Shown here: piece after piece, positions 22,591 through 33,801 of the stretch
Position numbering within the stretch: position 1 is the first letter of the stretch
How the letters are laid out: every line of letters starts with the position of its first letter
NCBI GenBank assembly: GCA_947561395.2
Contig: OX387191.1
Span: 37,713,439 to 37,777,438, forward strand
Source: Buxus sempervirens
Lineage: Eukaryota; Streptophyta; Magnoliopsida; Buxales; Buxaceae
Reading direction: 5' to 3'
Length of the DNA: 64,000 bases
The notes under the pieces: model-generated
The model's input: the letters and a program-made list of their open reading frames with translations, nothing else
Databases searched by the model: none
Told to the model about the DNA's origin: nothing
Made by a program: the position numbers and the translations under genes

Positions 22591-22860
22591 ATTGATGCCA
22601 AAGTCGCCGACAGAGGAGTCGGAGATTGGTGAAGGAATGGCATAAACCAAAGTTTGTAATACCGAGGCTGCCAATAGAGGAGTCCGAGATTGGGGAAGGA
22701 ATGCCCCAGCGTAACCAAAGTTTGTAATACTAAAACCGCTAGCGGATGAATTAGAGATTGGCGGAGGCAATTTTGAATGCAATCAAGCAAGAAAAAAGGA
22801 AATAACCAAGTCATGATAAGTAATGGACAAAGACAAAAGGAGCAAGGCATCTCCCAAAAA

Positions 22861-23137
22861 GCGGTCACCGTGTATTCACACATGGGACGTGAAAAAGTCA
22901 TCACTGCGTATTCACACGCTGATGCAAGAAAAACGTCACCGTGTATTCACACATGGGACGTGAAAAAGCCATCACTGCATATTCTTACGCTGATGCAAGA
23001 AAACGGCCACCGTGTATTCACACATGGGACGCGAAAAAGTCATCACTGCGTATTCACACGCTGATGCAAGAAAACGTCACCGTGTATTCACACATGGGAC
23101 GTGAAAAAAAAATCGTCACAGTGTATTCACACATTGG
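22861..23137 (+). repeat. 73-bp tandem array of B, second block
   Basis: Four to five more copies of the same unit, separated from the main block by about 270 bp that itself holds a degenerate direct repeat (GACAGAGGAGTCGGAGATTG-like at about 22606, 22675 and 23165). Confidence 0.8.
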
Positions 23138-23340
23138 TTGACAGAATCTTGTGAAACCAAAGCCGCTGACAGATGAGTCAGAGATGGGTAGAGGCAGTTT
23201 CAGATACAACCAAGACAAAGAAAGAAATGAGCAAAGACATAAGGGGCAAAACATCTCCCAATACCAAGAGATAAGGCAGCCTTGGAGCAAAGTGGTTCCA
23301 CAAAATCAAATGAAATGTTCCTCATCAAGAGGACAATAGA

Positions 23341-23520
23341 GGGAAATGCAAGCCAAACTACGAAGGGCCATTTGTAGTCCACAAGGTTCTGTCCCGAGGA
23401 GCACTTATCCTGCAAGAAATGGACGGGGCAATTTTTCCTGAGCCGATAAATGCAGACGCAGTCAAACTGTACTATGCCTATGATCATTCTGATTGGGAAA
23501 TGAAGAGAGGCCTTCCTTGA
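23341..23520 (+). pseudogene. C-terminal end of Tat-type integrase (B pol relic)
   Basis: An open frame ending in TGA at 23518 reads CKPNYEGPFVVHKVL, GALILQEMDG and INADAVKLYYA. This is the usual C-terminus of Tat/Ogre integrases, where the tail after the catalytic core ends with DAVKKYY or similar. Nothing of the catalytic core (DDE), RNase H, RT or protease precedes it, so a deletion removed nearly all of pol and left only this end, next to the 73-bp array. Confidence 0.8.
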
Positions 23521-24692
23521 CTCTCCTTTAAACTGTAAATCCTTCCAAATACCTTAAATTCTCCCCTAGTTAGACAATTTTGAGCCTTAAAATTCTTTCA
23601 ACCCATTGCAAGTGTTCTACACATCAAATGGGGCATTCCTGGCAAAGCAAAAAAGAAACCGGGCATTCTTGCCCAGAAAAACCTCAAAAAGAGAAGAAAG
23701 TGCAGTAAAAAAAAAAAAAAAAAAAAGAAAGAAAAAAGAAAAGGAAACAAAGAAAAGGGGAAATGTTTGCCCCGCTTAAAATATAGAGATACAAATAAGC
23801 TAGGATGTAAGTCCCAACAACAATAAAAGTAGCACACTTTGCAAACCCAAATAATTAAGCTTTTTTGAGCCATCTATCCTTTCTTTCATAACCGAGATCA
23901 AGCCTACATTTCGTCCTATCTCTAAGACCTCTCAGATCCCAAAAGGAATGATCAGGGCAAACAGTTAGGTCTGCATTTGTCGGCAATGATGGAATTCAGG
24001 GTCTCCCAGAAAGGCTAGACACAGTGAAAACCCGAAAAGAGGGCGTTGCGTGGTTAGTCAAAAAAAAAAGAGAACTGGTCACATCTGGCTTGAGCAAAGC
24101 AAGATACAGAGGAGAGCAGTAACAGTGGCAGATAGTAAACTGAGAAAATTGAACAGATTTGAGAGGTCCGGACTGGCAGGTTGCGCCCGAGTCAAAGACT
24201 CCACAGTGGCCTGTGATGACAATGCTACTGAAAATACCAAGCACTCCAAGTCCCGTCTGACCTTGGGAAATTTCTTTGATATTGCAAACACAGGCACACA
24301 CCGACACACCTGTTTTCTCTATAATTGTTCTGCTTAACTGTTTTGAGCTCCACATTGGGCTACTAACCTGAGTTGATAATTTCTTAACCTTGGCAAAGGC
24401 CGCTTCTGGCTGCAATGGGCAAAAGGCTCAGAGAAAGAAGCGAATAAAAGAAGTGTTTTGCATTCCCCAGCTATTCCACGGCTAACATGTTGTCTTTTCC
24501 TGCCTTCACAGGTACAGCAAAAGTGGGATAACGGACATCTTCTCAAAAATCCCCAGCGGAGTTCCTTCAGTAAACAGAGAATAGCAACCTCCAAAAATCC
24601 CCAGTGGAAAGCCGTCAGCAAACAAGGGACGACACCCTTACACCCCCAGTAGAGTCCTCTCAAGCAATAAGAGAGTGATGCCTGATGATGTA
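23521..24692 (+). other. 3' UTR of B, proximal part
   Basis: It begins with the AGAGGCC / CTAGTTAGAC / TTTTGAGCC block, has an A-run at about 23707-23725 and the CCTACATTTCGTCCTA block near 23908, and an acceptor-like CTTCACAG/GTACAG at 24512. From about 24545 there are three degenerate units starting CCCCAGCGGAGT, CCCCAGTGGAAAG and CCCCAGTAGAGT. No gene. Confidence 0.55.
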
Positions 24693-27600
24693 TGTAAGCA
24701 CCTCATTTTTGCGCTCCCAGAAAAAAAAACCAAAAATGCAAACCCTGGACAGAAAGTCAAACCCTAAGGGGTGAAAAGTTGACTTTTTGATCAAGTGAAA
24801 ATTGGCCACCTCGCTTTATGCCATTGGATAGAGAATCTCGACACGGTTCCAACGCAACTGAGTTTGCAGGAATCGGGGTCCGGATGAAGGTTCGGCGGGC
24901 GGTCAAACTTAAGGAAAAGCCAAGAGTTGACTTTTCCTCGAATTCCGTGCCAAGTACCTAGCTTTATACCATTGGATAGAGAATCTCGACACGGTTCCAA
25001 TGCAACTGAGTTTGCAGGAATCGGGGTCCGGATGAAGGTCCTGCGGGCGGTCAAACTTGAGCAGAGCCAAAAGTTGACTTTCTGCTAAAATCCGATCCAG
25101 AGACCTACCCCTAGGTCATTGGATAGAGAATCTTGACACGGTTCCAACGCAACTGAGTTTGCAGGAATCGGGGTCCGGATGAAGGTTTTGCGGGCGGTCA
25201 AATTTGAGCAGAGCCAAAAGTTGACTTTCTGCTAAAATCCGATCCAGAGGCCTACCCCTAGGTCATCGAATAGAGAATCTCGACACGGTTCCAACACAAC
25301 TGAGTTTGCAGGAATCGGGGTCCGGATGAAGGTTCTGCGGGCGGTCAAACTTGAGCAGAGCCAAAAGTTGACTTTCTGCTAAAATCCGATCCGGAGGCCT
25401 ACCCCTAGGTCATGGGATGGAGGGCTCCGATACGATCCTAATGAAACTAAGTTTGCCCAGATCGGAGTCCGGATGAAGGAAATATGAGCTGACGAAATTC
25501 CCGGGCAGCAAAACCGGCAATCTGCGCACGTGGCAAAAAGCTGCACACGTGGCGAGTTGCGCAGGAAAATATCTCGGGGATCAAATCCGTAAATATCCGA
25601 ACATTCGAAATATCCCAGGGACTAAATCTGTAAAAATCCGAGAATATCGGATTTTACCAAAAATTGCCAGGGACTAAATCCGAATTTTTTAGATTTTTAC
25701 GTCCGGCGAGCGGCGGCATTAAATGATTTTCATCATTATGCCGCTCGCGCGGACGTGGTGAGCGGCATGCGCTCACCTGGAGCTGGGCGCCAAGGTGAGC
25801 GCATACCCTTTTTTTCTCGCTTATATAAGCCGCGCGGCATTTCGCGCAGAGGGGTTGGAAGATTTTTGAAAAAAAAACTAAGTGTTCGGAGTGTTGGAGG
25901 GTCCGAAGGGTTTTTTTGTTTGATTTTCTTCTTCCTTCACCCGAAGCCCCTCTCTTCACCCCTGCTTGCTTCCCAGAAAACCCCAAGCGCATCACCCCCT
26001 TTGGTTCTTCTCCATTTCCACCCAAGCAAGTGGAAGCTTGCTACTGTTGGTGCAGTAAAGAGGAGGCTCCAGCCGCTGTCCGACTTCGAGGAGGCTCCCC
26101 CACTCAGCTCCAGAACTCAAGAACCACCAGGTAAACATCCCTGTTACTTTGGGTTATACATATATGAGTATGTGATGTTTTTTCGTAAGCCGGTCTTATT
26201 CGGTGGTATGAGGCCACAGCCATGAAACCATGTTTTTTTTCTGTTCACTTCCATCTGATGAAGACCACCAAGTAAGGAAGAGGAAGATGCATGTGTTGCT
26301 CGCGCCGAAAAGGGAGCATGTTCCCAAGTTCCCTTCATCCATTGTACCCCTGTAAACCCCCCTCCTCATTCCCTTCTTCGGATGTTAGGGTGCGTGCTTG
26401 AAGGTTTAGTCGTGGATGGGAGTACATGTAATGTCTGCATGTGGTTCCTTTTGTTTTTTTTACATTGCTGGGTTTGCTAACATGCTGCTTGTGCACCCTT
26501 GAGCATGCTCCCATTACCCCCCCTCCTTTTTCAAGCTGTTAATGCCTCTGTACCAGTTTTTTATCGGGTTTGTTTTCTTTTAAGAGATTTTGGGTTGTAG
26601 GGTGAAGCATGAAGTATGTTTAGATTAATTTGAACGCAAGTCTAAGTGTCTTCTGGGGGGTGGCCGAAGCCCTGGGAGGGCTTACAGAGCCAAAAAAATG
26701 AGTTACAGAGCTCAAAATCAGCTCAGAAATGGAGTTTGAAAGAAAAACCGAGAACATCGAGTATCCGCGAGGCTCGCGCGAAGCTCGCGCGCACCTTCGC
26801 GCGAAGCTCGCGCGCACCTTCGCGCGAGGCTCGCTCGTACCTTCGCGCGAGGCTCGCGCTCATCTCGCGCTAGGCTCGCGCTCATCTCGCGCTCATCTCG
26901 CGCGAGGCTCGCGCTCATCTCGCGCGAGGCTTGCGCTCACCTCCTTTTTTGTGTTTTCGCTGTTTTTGGTCCGCCCGAACTGAATAAACCAATAGGGTTT
27001 CTGGGTCACCCGGAAACCCAATGTGGGACTTGGACCCCCGGTCCAACTTGACTTCCAGTGGGCCTTCCAACGGGGCCCACCCCAGCCCAATAAACACCAA
27101 AGCATGCCATTAAATAACTTAAGTAAAATGAACAATTTGAACCGGGAGGGCCAAACCCAATGCGGCCCACCCGAGCCTTGTTATGTGAAATTGATGCATG
27201 AATTGCGTGGTTTGGCCGAGACCAAGGGCAAGGCCCTACCGGGCCCGCCAAAGCCCACCAACCGAACCAAGGAAGGGTGCAAACCCTAATTTCTGGTAAC
27301 TTGGGCTTACAAGCCCAGATTTGGACTACGGGCCCCAAGCCCAGTGTCCAGCTCACTTTGGCAGATTAAAAAGATAAATCTAATAAAAATACTTGGCCAC
27401 CATGTGGGCCCACCTTAGGGGCCCACAAACCAGTCCGGCCCACTTGTGCATGAAAAACACTTAATCTTCAAAGCTTAACTTAAAGTAAAATCTGTTGAAC
27501 TAACCAAAGCCCAAAGGACCTCTCAGGCTAGACTGAGGTCCACAAGGGTACACGGGCTTCACTAAGCCCACCAAGGATACCGTGGGCCTTCCAACAGGGC

Positions 27601-27949
27601 CCATCCAACCAGACCCAGATTACCTAATTAAACAAGATAAAAGCAATTAAAGGGACCCACACCACTCAGGTGGTCCCGCCAGACTTAACCAAACTGCATA
27701 TCGGATTAGGAATCGGGTGAGACCAATGGAAGCTGACTCAAACCAGGGAACCCACGGGACCCGTCATCCGACGGGGTGGACCGGGGTGTCTACGGACTTC
27801 CCCGGACCACAACCGAGAACAGACTTAGAATCTCAAGCCGCGGACCAAAAGCCCTAATAGACAGGATTAGGCACCCAGGTGTCCGCCTGCACCCCATCAG
27901 GCGGTGGCGACTCCGAATTACCCCGTGTCGCGTTTCACACGCGCGCACA
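24693..27949 (+). mobile_element. Solo LTR C, nested in element B
   Basis: It runs from TGTAAGCACC to GCGCGCACA and is flanked by a perfect ATGTA duplication (24688-24692 and 27950-27954). No internal region is present. It is clearly more distant from B's LTRs than these are from each other, and its R/U5 part resembles solo LTR A. Four 147-bp U3 units (about 24805-25450), TATA at 25822-25828, splice donor at 26131, a CTCGCGCGA minisatellite (26765-26940) and the GGGCC hairpin region (about 26990-27625) are visible. Confidence 0.93.
26765..26940 (+). repeat. CTCGCGCGA minisatellite in LTR C
   Basis: Alternating GGCTCGCGCGAAGCTCGCGC and CTCATCTCGCGC units. The corresponding place has one unit in the 5' LTR of B (near 12420) and about three more in the 3' LTR (near 30966-31010). 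Confidence 0.8.
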
Positions 27950-27954
27950 ATGTA

Positions 27955-28942
27955 GACTTCTCAAGCCTCGCCCAGTCTGAAGAGGCCGGCTTTGAGAAGA
28001 AGAGCAGAAAGAAGACAAGCAAGCTCGCATCAATCCCTGGTGGAGTCTCTCGCACTCAACAAGAGCTGGAACAAACATGAAGAATTCGCACCCAAGCAGA
28101 GGGAGAAGGCCTTATGAAGGAAAATGACAGCGTGAGGAATCCCCACTTATTCCCAGCGGAGCATCCTTCCCCGGGGAGCTCCCACGCTTGTCACTAACAA
28201 GGCTCGACCCGAAAGAAGAGGCGATAAGCAAAAAAGGTTCCTGCCCAATCCCCAGCAACAGTCACTCCAAGCTAGGGAGCCTCTACCAAAGGGAAAGCCA
28301 ACCAGAAAGCACTGCCAAAGAAGGAATGACAAAACATGAAGAAGAATGAGCATAAAAGAAGATATCATCGGGCAAGATGGCCCCTTTTGTAATTTTGATT
28401 TCACACTTTTGTAAATAGAGTAGAGCAGGTGTGTGGGCTCCCTTGAGGCACTGGACAGCGCTGGAAGCACCTCCTCACCAACAGCAGCTCCTTCTCCGCC
28501 GTTCCCTCTTCCTCTCTCCATTCGGTCCACATCCTAGCCCAACCCTTGGCCACCAAATCCTAAAAAAAAAAAAAAAAAAAAAAAACTTCAAGTAAAAGAC
28601 ACAAAATGGATCAGAAGTCTGAAGTCACCTAAAAGCTTTAATGGAACAAACAAGAAGAAAAGAATATTGTCAAGTGTCTGGCATCAACGCCGAAACAGGT
28701 TGGCGAGCTCAAGTCCAATCTAATCTCTTTCAAACTTAAATGCTGAAGAGTTGCCCTACAAAAACCCGAAAAGCAAAGGGTAAGGAAACTCTGAAGCCAG
28801 GAAGTGACGCTACATGATTTGGCCGCTTCCCTTTCAAAATGAAAACTTCAAAGGACTAAGCTCGTCGACCGTGTCGACAGAAATTCCAGGCGCAAAAATG
28901 AGATTCTTTTTCTCTTTGCCGTTCATCCGCAAGGTGACTCCG
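27955..28942 (+). other. 3' UTR of B, distal part
   Basis: It continues the 3' UTR after LTR C. It has more degenerate units related to TCCCCAGCGGAG (about 28037, 28144 and 28249) and an A-run at 28561-28584. Open frames on the minus strand here look accidental. Confidence 0.5.
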
Positions 28943-28957
28943 GCAAAGAGGGGCAGC
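28943..28957 (+). promoter_or_regulatory. Polypurine tract of B
   Basis: GCAAAGAGGGGCAGC directly precedes the 3' LTR. Element E has the same GCAAAGAGGGGGCAGC before its 3' LTR, so the tract is conserved between the two families. Confidence 0.8.
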
Positions 28958-31900
28958 TGTAAGCACCTCATTTTTGCGCTCCCACAAAAAAAAAAACCAA
29001 AAAAAACAAACCCTGGACAGAAAGTCAAACCCTAGGGGTGAAAAGTTGACTTTTTGATCAAGTGAAAATTGGCCACCTCGCTTTATGCCATTGGATAGAG
29101 AATCTCGACACGGTTCCAACGCAACTGAGTTTGCAGAAATCGGGGTCCGGATGAAGGTTCGGCGGGCGGTCAAACTTAAGGAAAAGCCAAGAGTTGACTT
29201 TTCCTTGAATTCCGTGCCAAGTACCTTGCTTTATATCATTGGATAGAGAATCTCGACACGGTTCCAACGCAACTGAGTTTGCAGGAATCGGGGTCCGGAT
29301 GAAGGTTCTGCGGACGGTCAAACTTGAGCAGAGCCAAAAGTTGACTTTCTGCTAAAATCCGATCCGGAGGCCTACCCCTAGGTCATTGGATAGAGAATCT
29401 CGACACGGTTCCAACACAACTGAGTTTGCAGGAATCGGGGTCCGGATGAAGGTTCTGCGGACGGTCAAACTTGAGCAAAGCCAAAAGTTGACTTTCTGCT
29501 AAAATCCGATCCGGAGGCCTACCCCTAGGTCATGGGATGGAGGGCTCCGATACGATTCTAATGAAACTAAGTTTGCCCAGATCGGAGTCCGGATGAGGAA
29601 AATATGAGCTGATAAAATTTCCGAGCAGCAAAACCGGCAATCTGCGCACGTGGCAAAAAGCTGCACACGTGGCGAGTTGCGCAGGAAAATATCTCGGGGA
29701 TCAAATCCGTGAATATCCAAATATACAAAATATCACAGGGACTAAATCTGTAAAAATCCGAGAATATCGGATTAAATTGGAATTTGCCAGGGACTAAATC
29801 CGAAAACTTGGATTTTCCGACCAAACACGCGGCGGCATTTAATGATTTTTCATCATTATGCCGCTCGCGCGGACGTGGCGAGCGGGTTTGCGCCCACCTT
29901 GAGCTGGGCGCCAAGGTGAGCGGCACCCCCTTTTTTCTGGCCTATATAAGCCGCGCGGCATTTCGCGCAGAGGGGTTGGATTTTTTGCGGAAAAAAAGCT
30001 AAGTGTTGGAAAATTTTGGTTTTGAAGAATTTCTGGTGCAGAGCCCAAGCTCCTTCCCCACCCGAACCCTACCTGTCTTAGTGGCTTCGGCCTCCCCAAG
30101 CTCCCCACCTTGAGCCAACACCCCCCAGTCTGCATCTTCGTCATCCTCACACAAACAAACGAAGGTCGGTTGCTGCTGGAGGTGCAAGAGAGGAGAGTTC
30201 CAGCGCTCGTGCCACCTCAAGGAGAAGCCGCCGCTTTGCACCAGAACTCAGGAACTCCAGGTAATGTTTCGCACTTGCTTGCATGTATAAAAATGGGAGT
30301 CATATGCATGTCATCGTAACTAGTGTGTTTCCTTCCCTTGCTACGCATTCTGTTGCTCCCCATTTTGGGTGACATGGAGGTCTCCAGGGTAAGGGAGACC
30401 TCATGCACGACCCCGTGAAGAAGACAAGGGTTTTGTTGCTCCTATGAGTGCTCATGGGGTACCCGGCACTCCTTAAGGGACCAGCTCCTCATTTAACTCC
30501 TCTGATTTATCCCTGTAAACCCCCCTCCTCTCTCCCTTCTTCGGATGCTAATGTGCCGGCTCGGAGGTCCAGTCGAGGGAGGAAAGTGCATGTATGTCTG
30601 CATGGTGTTTTCTTGTTGTTTTTTTTACATTGCTGGACTTGCTAACATGCTGTTTGTTGCTTGTGCACCCTTGAGCATGCCCCCATCACCCCCCTTTTTT
30701 TAAGCTGTTGATGCATCTGTACCTGTGTGCATCTGTACCTGTGTGTTTTTTTATCGGGTTTATTTTTTCTTCTTTTAAGAGATTTTGGGCTGTGGGATGA
30801 AGCATGAAGCATGTTTAGATTAGTTTGAATGCCAGTTTAAGTATGTTTTGGGGAGTGGTCGAAGCCCTGGGAGGGCTTACAGAGCTTAAGAAACCAATTA
30901 CAGAGCTCAAAATCAGCTAAAAAAATGGAGTTTGAAAAGGAAACCGAGAGCATCGGGTATCCGCTGAGCTCGCGCGAAGCTTGCGCGAAGCTCGCGCGAG
31001 GCTCGCGCGAACCTCGCGCCCACCTCATTTTTTTGCGATTTTTCGCTGTTTTCGGTCCGCCCGGCCCGCGCCGACCTCGCGCCTAGTGCCCGAGGTCGGC
31101 GCATACCCCTAAAACAGGCCGAATTGTTATTTTTTTTGAAAATTCCAAAAATACCCTTTACCATACCGCGGGCACCTCCCCTTGGACCCAGCACAATGAG
31201 GCAGTTTTTTTCTGACAGAGTGTCCATCTTGTGTTTTTTTTGTAATTATTGCTAGATGTGAATGCCATTTCCGAACCGAACCGAATAAACCAATAGGGTT
31301 TTTGGGTCACCCGAAAACCCAATGTGGGACTTGGACCCCCGGTCCAACTTGACTTCCAGTGGGCCTTCCAACGGGGCCCACCCAGCCCAATAAACACCAA
31401 AGCATGCCATTAAATAACTTAAGTAAAATGAACAATTTGAGCCGGGCGGGCCAAACCCAATGCGGCCCACCCGAGCCTTGTTATGTGAAATTGATGCATG
31501 AATTGCGTGGTTTGGCCGAGACCAAGGGCAAGGCCCTACCGGGCCCGCCAAAGCCCACCAACCGAACCAAGGAAGGGTGCAAACCCTAATTTCTGGTAAC
31601 TTGGGCTTACAAGCCCAGATTTGGACTACGGGCCCCAAGCCCAGTGTCCAGCTCACTTTGGCAGATTAAAAAGATAAATCTAATAAAACTACTTGGCCAC
31701 CATGTGGGCCCACCTTAGGGGCCCACAAACCAGTCCGGCCCACTTGTGCATGAAAAACACTTAATCTTCAAAGCTTAACTTAAAGTAAAATCTGTTGAAC
31801 TAACCAAAGCCCAAAGGACCTCTCAGGCTAGACTGAGGTCCACAAGGGTACACGGGCTTCACTAAGCCCACCAAGGATACCGTGGGCCTTCCAACGGGGC

Positions 31901-32250
31901 CCACCCAACCAGACTCAGATCACCTAAGTAATCAAGATAAAAGCAACTAAAGGGACCCACACCACTCAGGTGGTCTCGCCAGACTGAACCAAATTGCATA
32001 TCGGATTAGGAATCAGGTGAGACCAATGTAAGCCGACTCAAACCAGGGAACCCACGGGACCCGTCATCCGACGGGGTGGACCGTGGTGTCTACGGACTTC
32101 CCCAAACCACAACCGAGAACAGACTTAGAATCTCAAGCCGCAGACCAAAAAGCCCTAATAGGCAAAATTAGGCACCCAGGTGTCCGCCTGCACCCCATCA
32201 GGCGGTTGCGACTCCGAATTTTCCCGTGCCGCGTTTCCCACGCGCGCACA
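28958..32250 (+). repeat. 3' LTR of element B
   Basis: It is nearly identical to 10405-13672, with scattered single changes and a copy-number difference in the CTCGCGCGA repeat. TATA at 29943-29949, donor at 30261, three 147-bp units at about 29085-29590. It ends GCGCGCACA followed by the ACTAC duplication. Confidence 0.93.
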
Positions 32251-32369
32251 ACTACCATACAGGAATTCTTATGTTTATGTAACTGTGGACCCCACATACG
32301 CATACATGTTGACAATGAATGGTTAAAAATGACAATAATAAGTATAAATCGTGGTAATGAAGTACTTAC

Positions 32370-32931
32370 TCTTCATCACGGCAGAGACGCTTTTCGTCAT
32401 CCTCGAGTGGAGGGAATTTGTAAACCATTACATAAGGAGACGAAAGCTTTGTTGCTGTCTGCTTTATTCATCTTTTCCTGCTTGCAATTGGGACCGGGGC
32501 ACAACTAGGGGGTTCCTCAGAAGGTGCAGCCACATCTGGTGGCACATCCTCGCCTGCGTCCTCATAGGTGGTAGGATCTTCAGTCGGTGTGCCACCACGG
32601 TCCGAAGATGTATGAGTGGGTGGCGGCACACCAACTCCTACATCACCAGAGGACGTAGGCTCCTCTCTCGGACCTCCTTGTGCATGGAGGCATCTCTCGA
32701 TGTATGCATTGAGAGAGGTACAGCAGCGCTACATCTCAGTGGCAGCCACTACCATCTTGAGCATCTGGACCCGCAGGCCCTGCATCAACAGCAGCAATGA
32801 AAGATTATAAAGTGAAACAATTACAACTTCAGCACAATGTCATTATAGCAACTTTTTACCTTGTACACATAAGACGGCAATCTGCCTCCATCCCTCCGAC
32901 CGTAGCGTGTATCATCCCCACCGTCAGCCAT
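32370..32931 (-). pseudogene. Ulp1-type gene, exons 1-2
   Basis: Exon 1 (32931-32860) encodes 24 residues from ATG: MADGGDDTRYGRRDGGRLPS. Exon 2 (32779-32370) continues in phase with GLRVQMLKMVVAATEM, an ERCLHAQGGPREEPTSS stretch, a Pro/Thr/acidic linker, and LSSPYVMVYKFPPLEDDEK, the sort of N-terminal part seen in plant transposon Ulp1 proteins. The donor GTAAGTAC at 32369 joins in perfect phase to exon 3 at 10342, on the far side of element B. Two in-frame stops, TAG after AATEM and TGA after ASRKR, show decay. Upstream sequence has no recognised promoter. Confidence 0.72.
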
Positions 32932-33279
32932 AGCAATCAATTATATCTGCACATGTATTCGATTTCATATGCATCGAATAAACCCAGAATACTGGAATAA
33001 ATTTCCTTGTATGACTACTTAAGAAATGCACGAAGCGAAGCATAATGCGTTCACAACCGCGCCAAAAAAATCCGAACTAATGATAACAATGAAAATTGCT
33101 TAATCTGCTACTCAGTACACCACACAAAATAACATTGGTAAATATGGGATTTTACTAGTACGACGATTATATACAATCATAATGTTATTATTTCCCACAA
33201 AATAATCATCGCAATATTATAATAGAATAAACAAAGTTCATTGCATACCAAAACATATGCTAAGATTGCTAAAAATAAT

Positions 33280-33801
33280 CTAAACTCCCTTTGAACATGA
33301 GTCAGAATCTGCGTCTTCAGGTTCAAATGCTTCAACCACCTTACGTCCTTGTGTTGGAGGCGATTCAAAGTCTAAGTAGTCGGAATCTTGTTCCAAAACA
33401 AACCTACTTTCATTAGATATATCCAACTCTGATTGGAAAATGGGGTCTTCATAAATATCTCGTACCTTACGTGAACACTCTTCAATGTCCTCACCCTTGC
33501 CTTTAGCATTTCTAAACATTTCTGATGCCCTTTTCCTTCTTAAACGGCTTAGCATGTGCCGAGTTTCTCTTTTTATTAATTTCAACACACGTTCAACTGC
33601 GTCATTGTTAAAATGCTCAATATCCAAGGACCTTCGTCTTGGAATTGTTATTTCACGATAACGGAGCCTGCTTTGTAGTACTTTAGCATGATGATAGTGT
33701 TCGGTCCACTGTTTTCGAAGATGCGAAGAGATCCCTTGTTGTGTGGGTACATCGCGCAGACTACAGCAACATCGAGTAGAGCAACTCCCACGACTAGCCA
33801 T
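33280..33801 (-). CDS. Unknown 173-residue ORF
   Basis: ATG at 33801 to TGA at 33282-33280, minus strand, 350 bp upstream of the Ulp1-type gene and in the same direction. The N-terminus is Cys-rich (RGSCSTRCCCS); the middle is basic and helical (ERVLKLIKRETRHMLSRLRR, KRASEMFRNAKGKG), and the C-terminal third is acidic (LEQDSDYLDFESPP, EPEDADSDS). I recognise no family. The basic-then-acidic layout and intact frame make a real or recent gene possible, perhaps another component of the same mobile element. It could also be an exon of a longer gene. Confidence 0.45.
   Translation of the reverse strand: MASRGSCSTRCCCSLRDVPTQQGISSHLRKQWTEHYHHAKVLQSRLRYREITIPRRRSLDIEHFNNDAVERVLKLIKRETRHMLSRLRRKRASEMFRNAKGKGEDIEECSRKVRDIYEDPIFQSELDISNESRFVLEQDSDYLDFESPPTQGRKVVEAFEPEDADSDSCSKGV

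Larger units (their letters stand above)
10405..32250 (+). mobile_element. Element B: Tat/Ogre-like LTR retrotransposon lacking most of pol
   Basis: Two near-identical LTRs (10405-13672 and 28958-32250) enclose a 15.3-kb internal region, flanked by ACTAC at 10400-10404 and 32251-32255. Order inside: PBS, an ORF1 remnant, hairpin-rich leader, gag, a second gag-like ORF, repeated 3'-UTR modules, a 73-bp tandem array, the last codons of integrase, and 3' UTR interrupted by solo LTR C. Protease, reverse transcriptase and RNase H are missing, so it can move only with help from a related element. Without LTR C it was about 18.6 kb. It sits in intron 2 of the minus-strand Ulp1-type gene. Large size, an ORF1 before gag, a tRNA-Arg-type PBS and the gag type support the Tat/Ogre assignment. 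Confidence 0.92.

Noticed and set aside
21377-23137. A CRISPR-like array of regularly spaced repeats
   Set aside because: Units are contiguous with no unique spacers, in a plant retroelement; it is a tandem repeat.
26620-26983. Arg/Ala/Ser-rich frames on both strands
   Set aside because: They are produced by the CTCGCGCGA minisatellite.
28147-28530. A 127-codon minus-strand frame
   Set aside because: It lies in the 3' UTR of element B with no recognisable domain.
24693-32250. A separate complete element bounded by the second and third LTRs
   Set aside because: LTR 24693-27949 has its own ATGTA duplication and is diverged, while 10405-13672 and 28958-32250 match each other and share ACTAC. 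It is a nested solo LTR.
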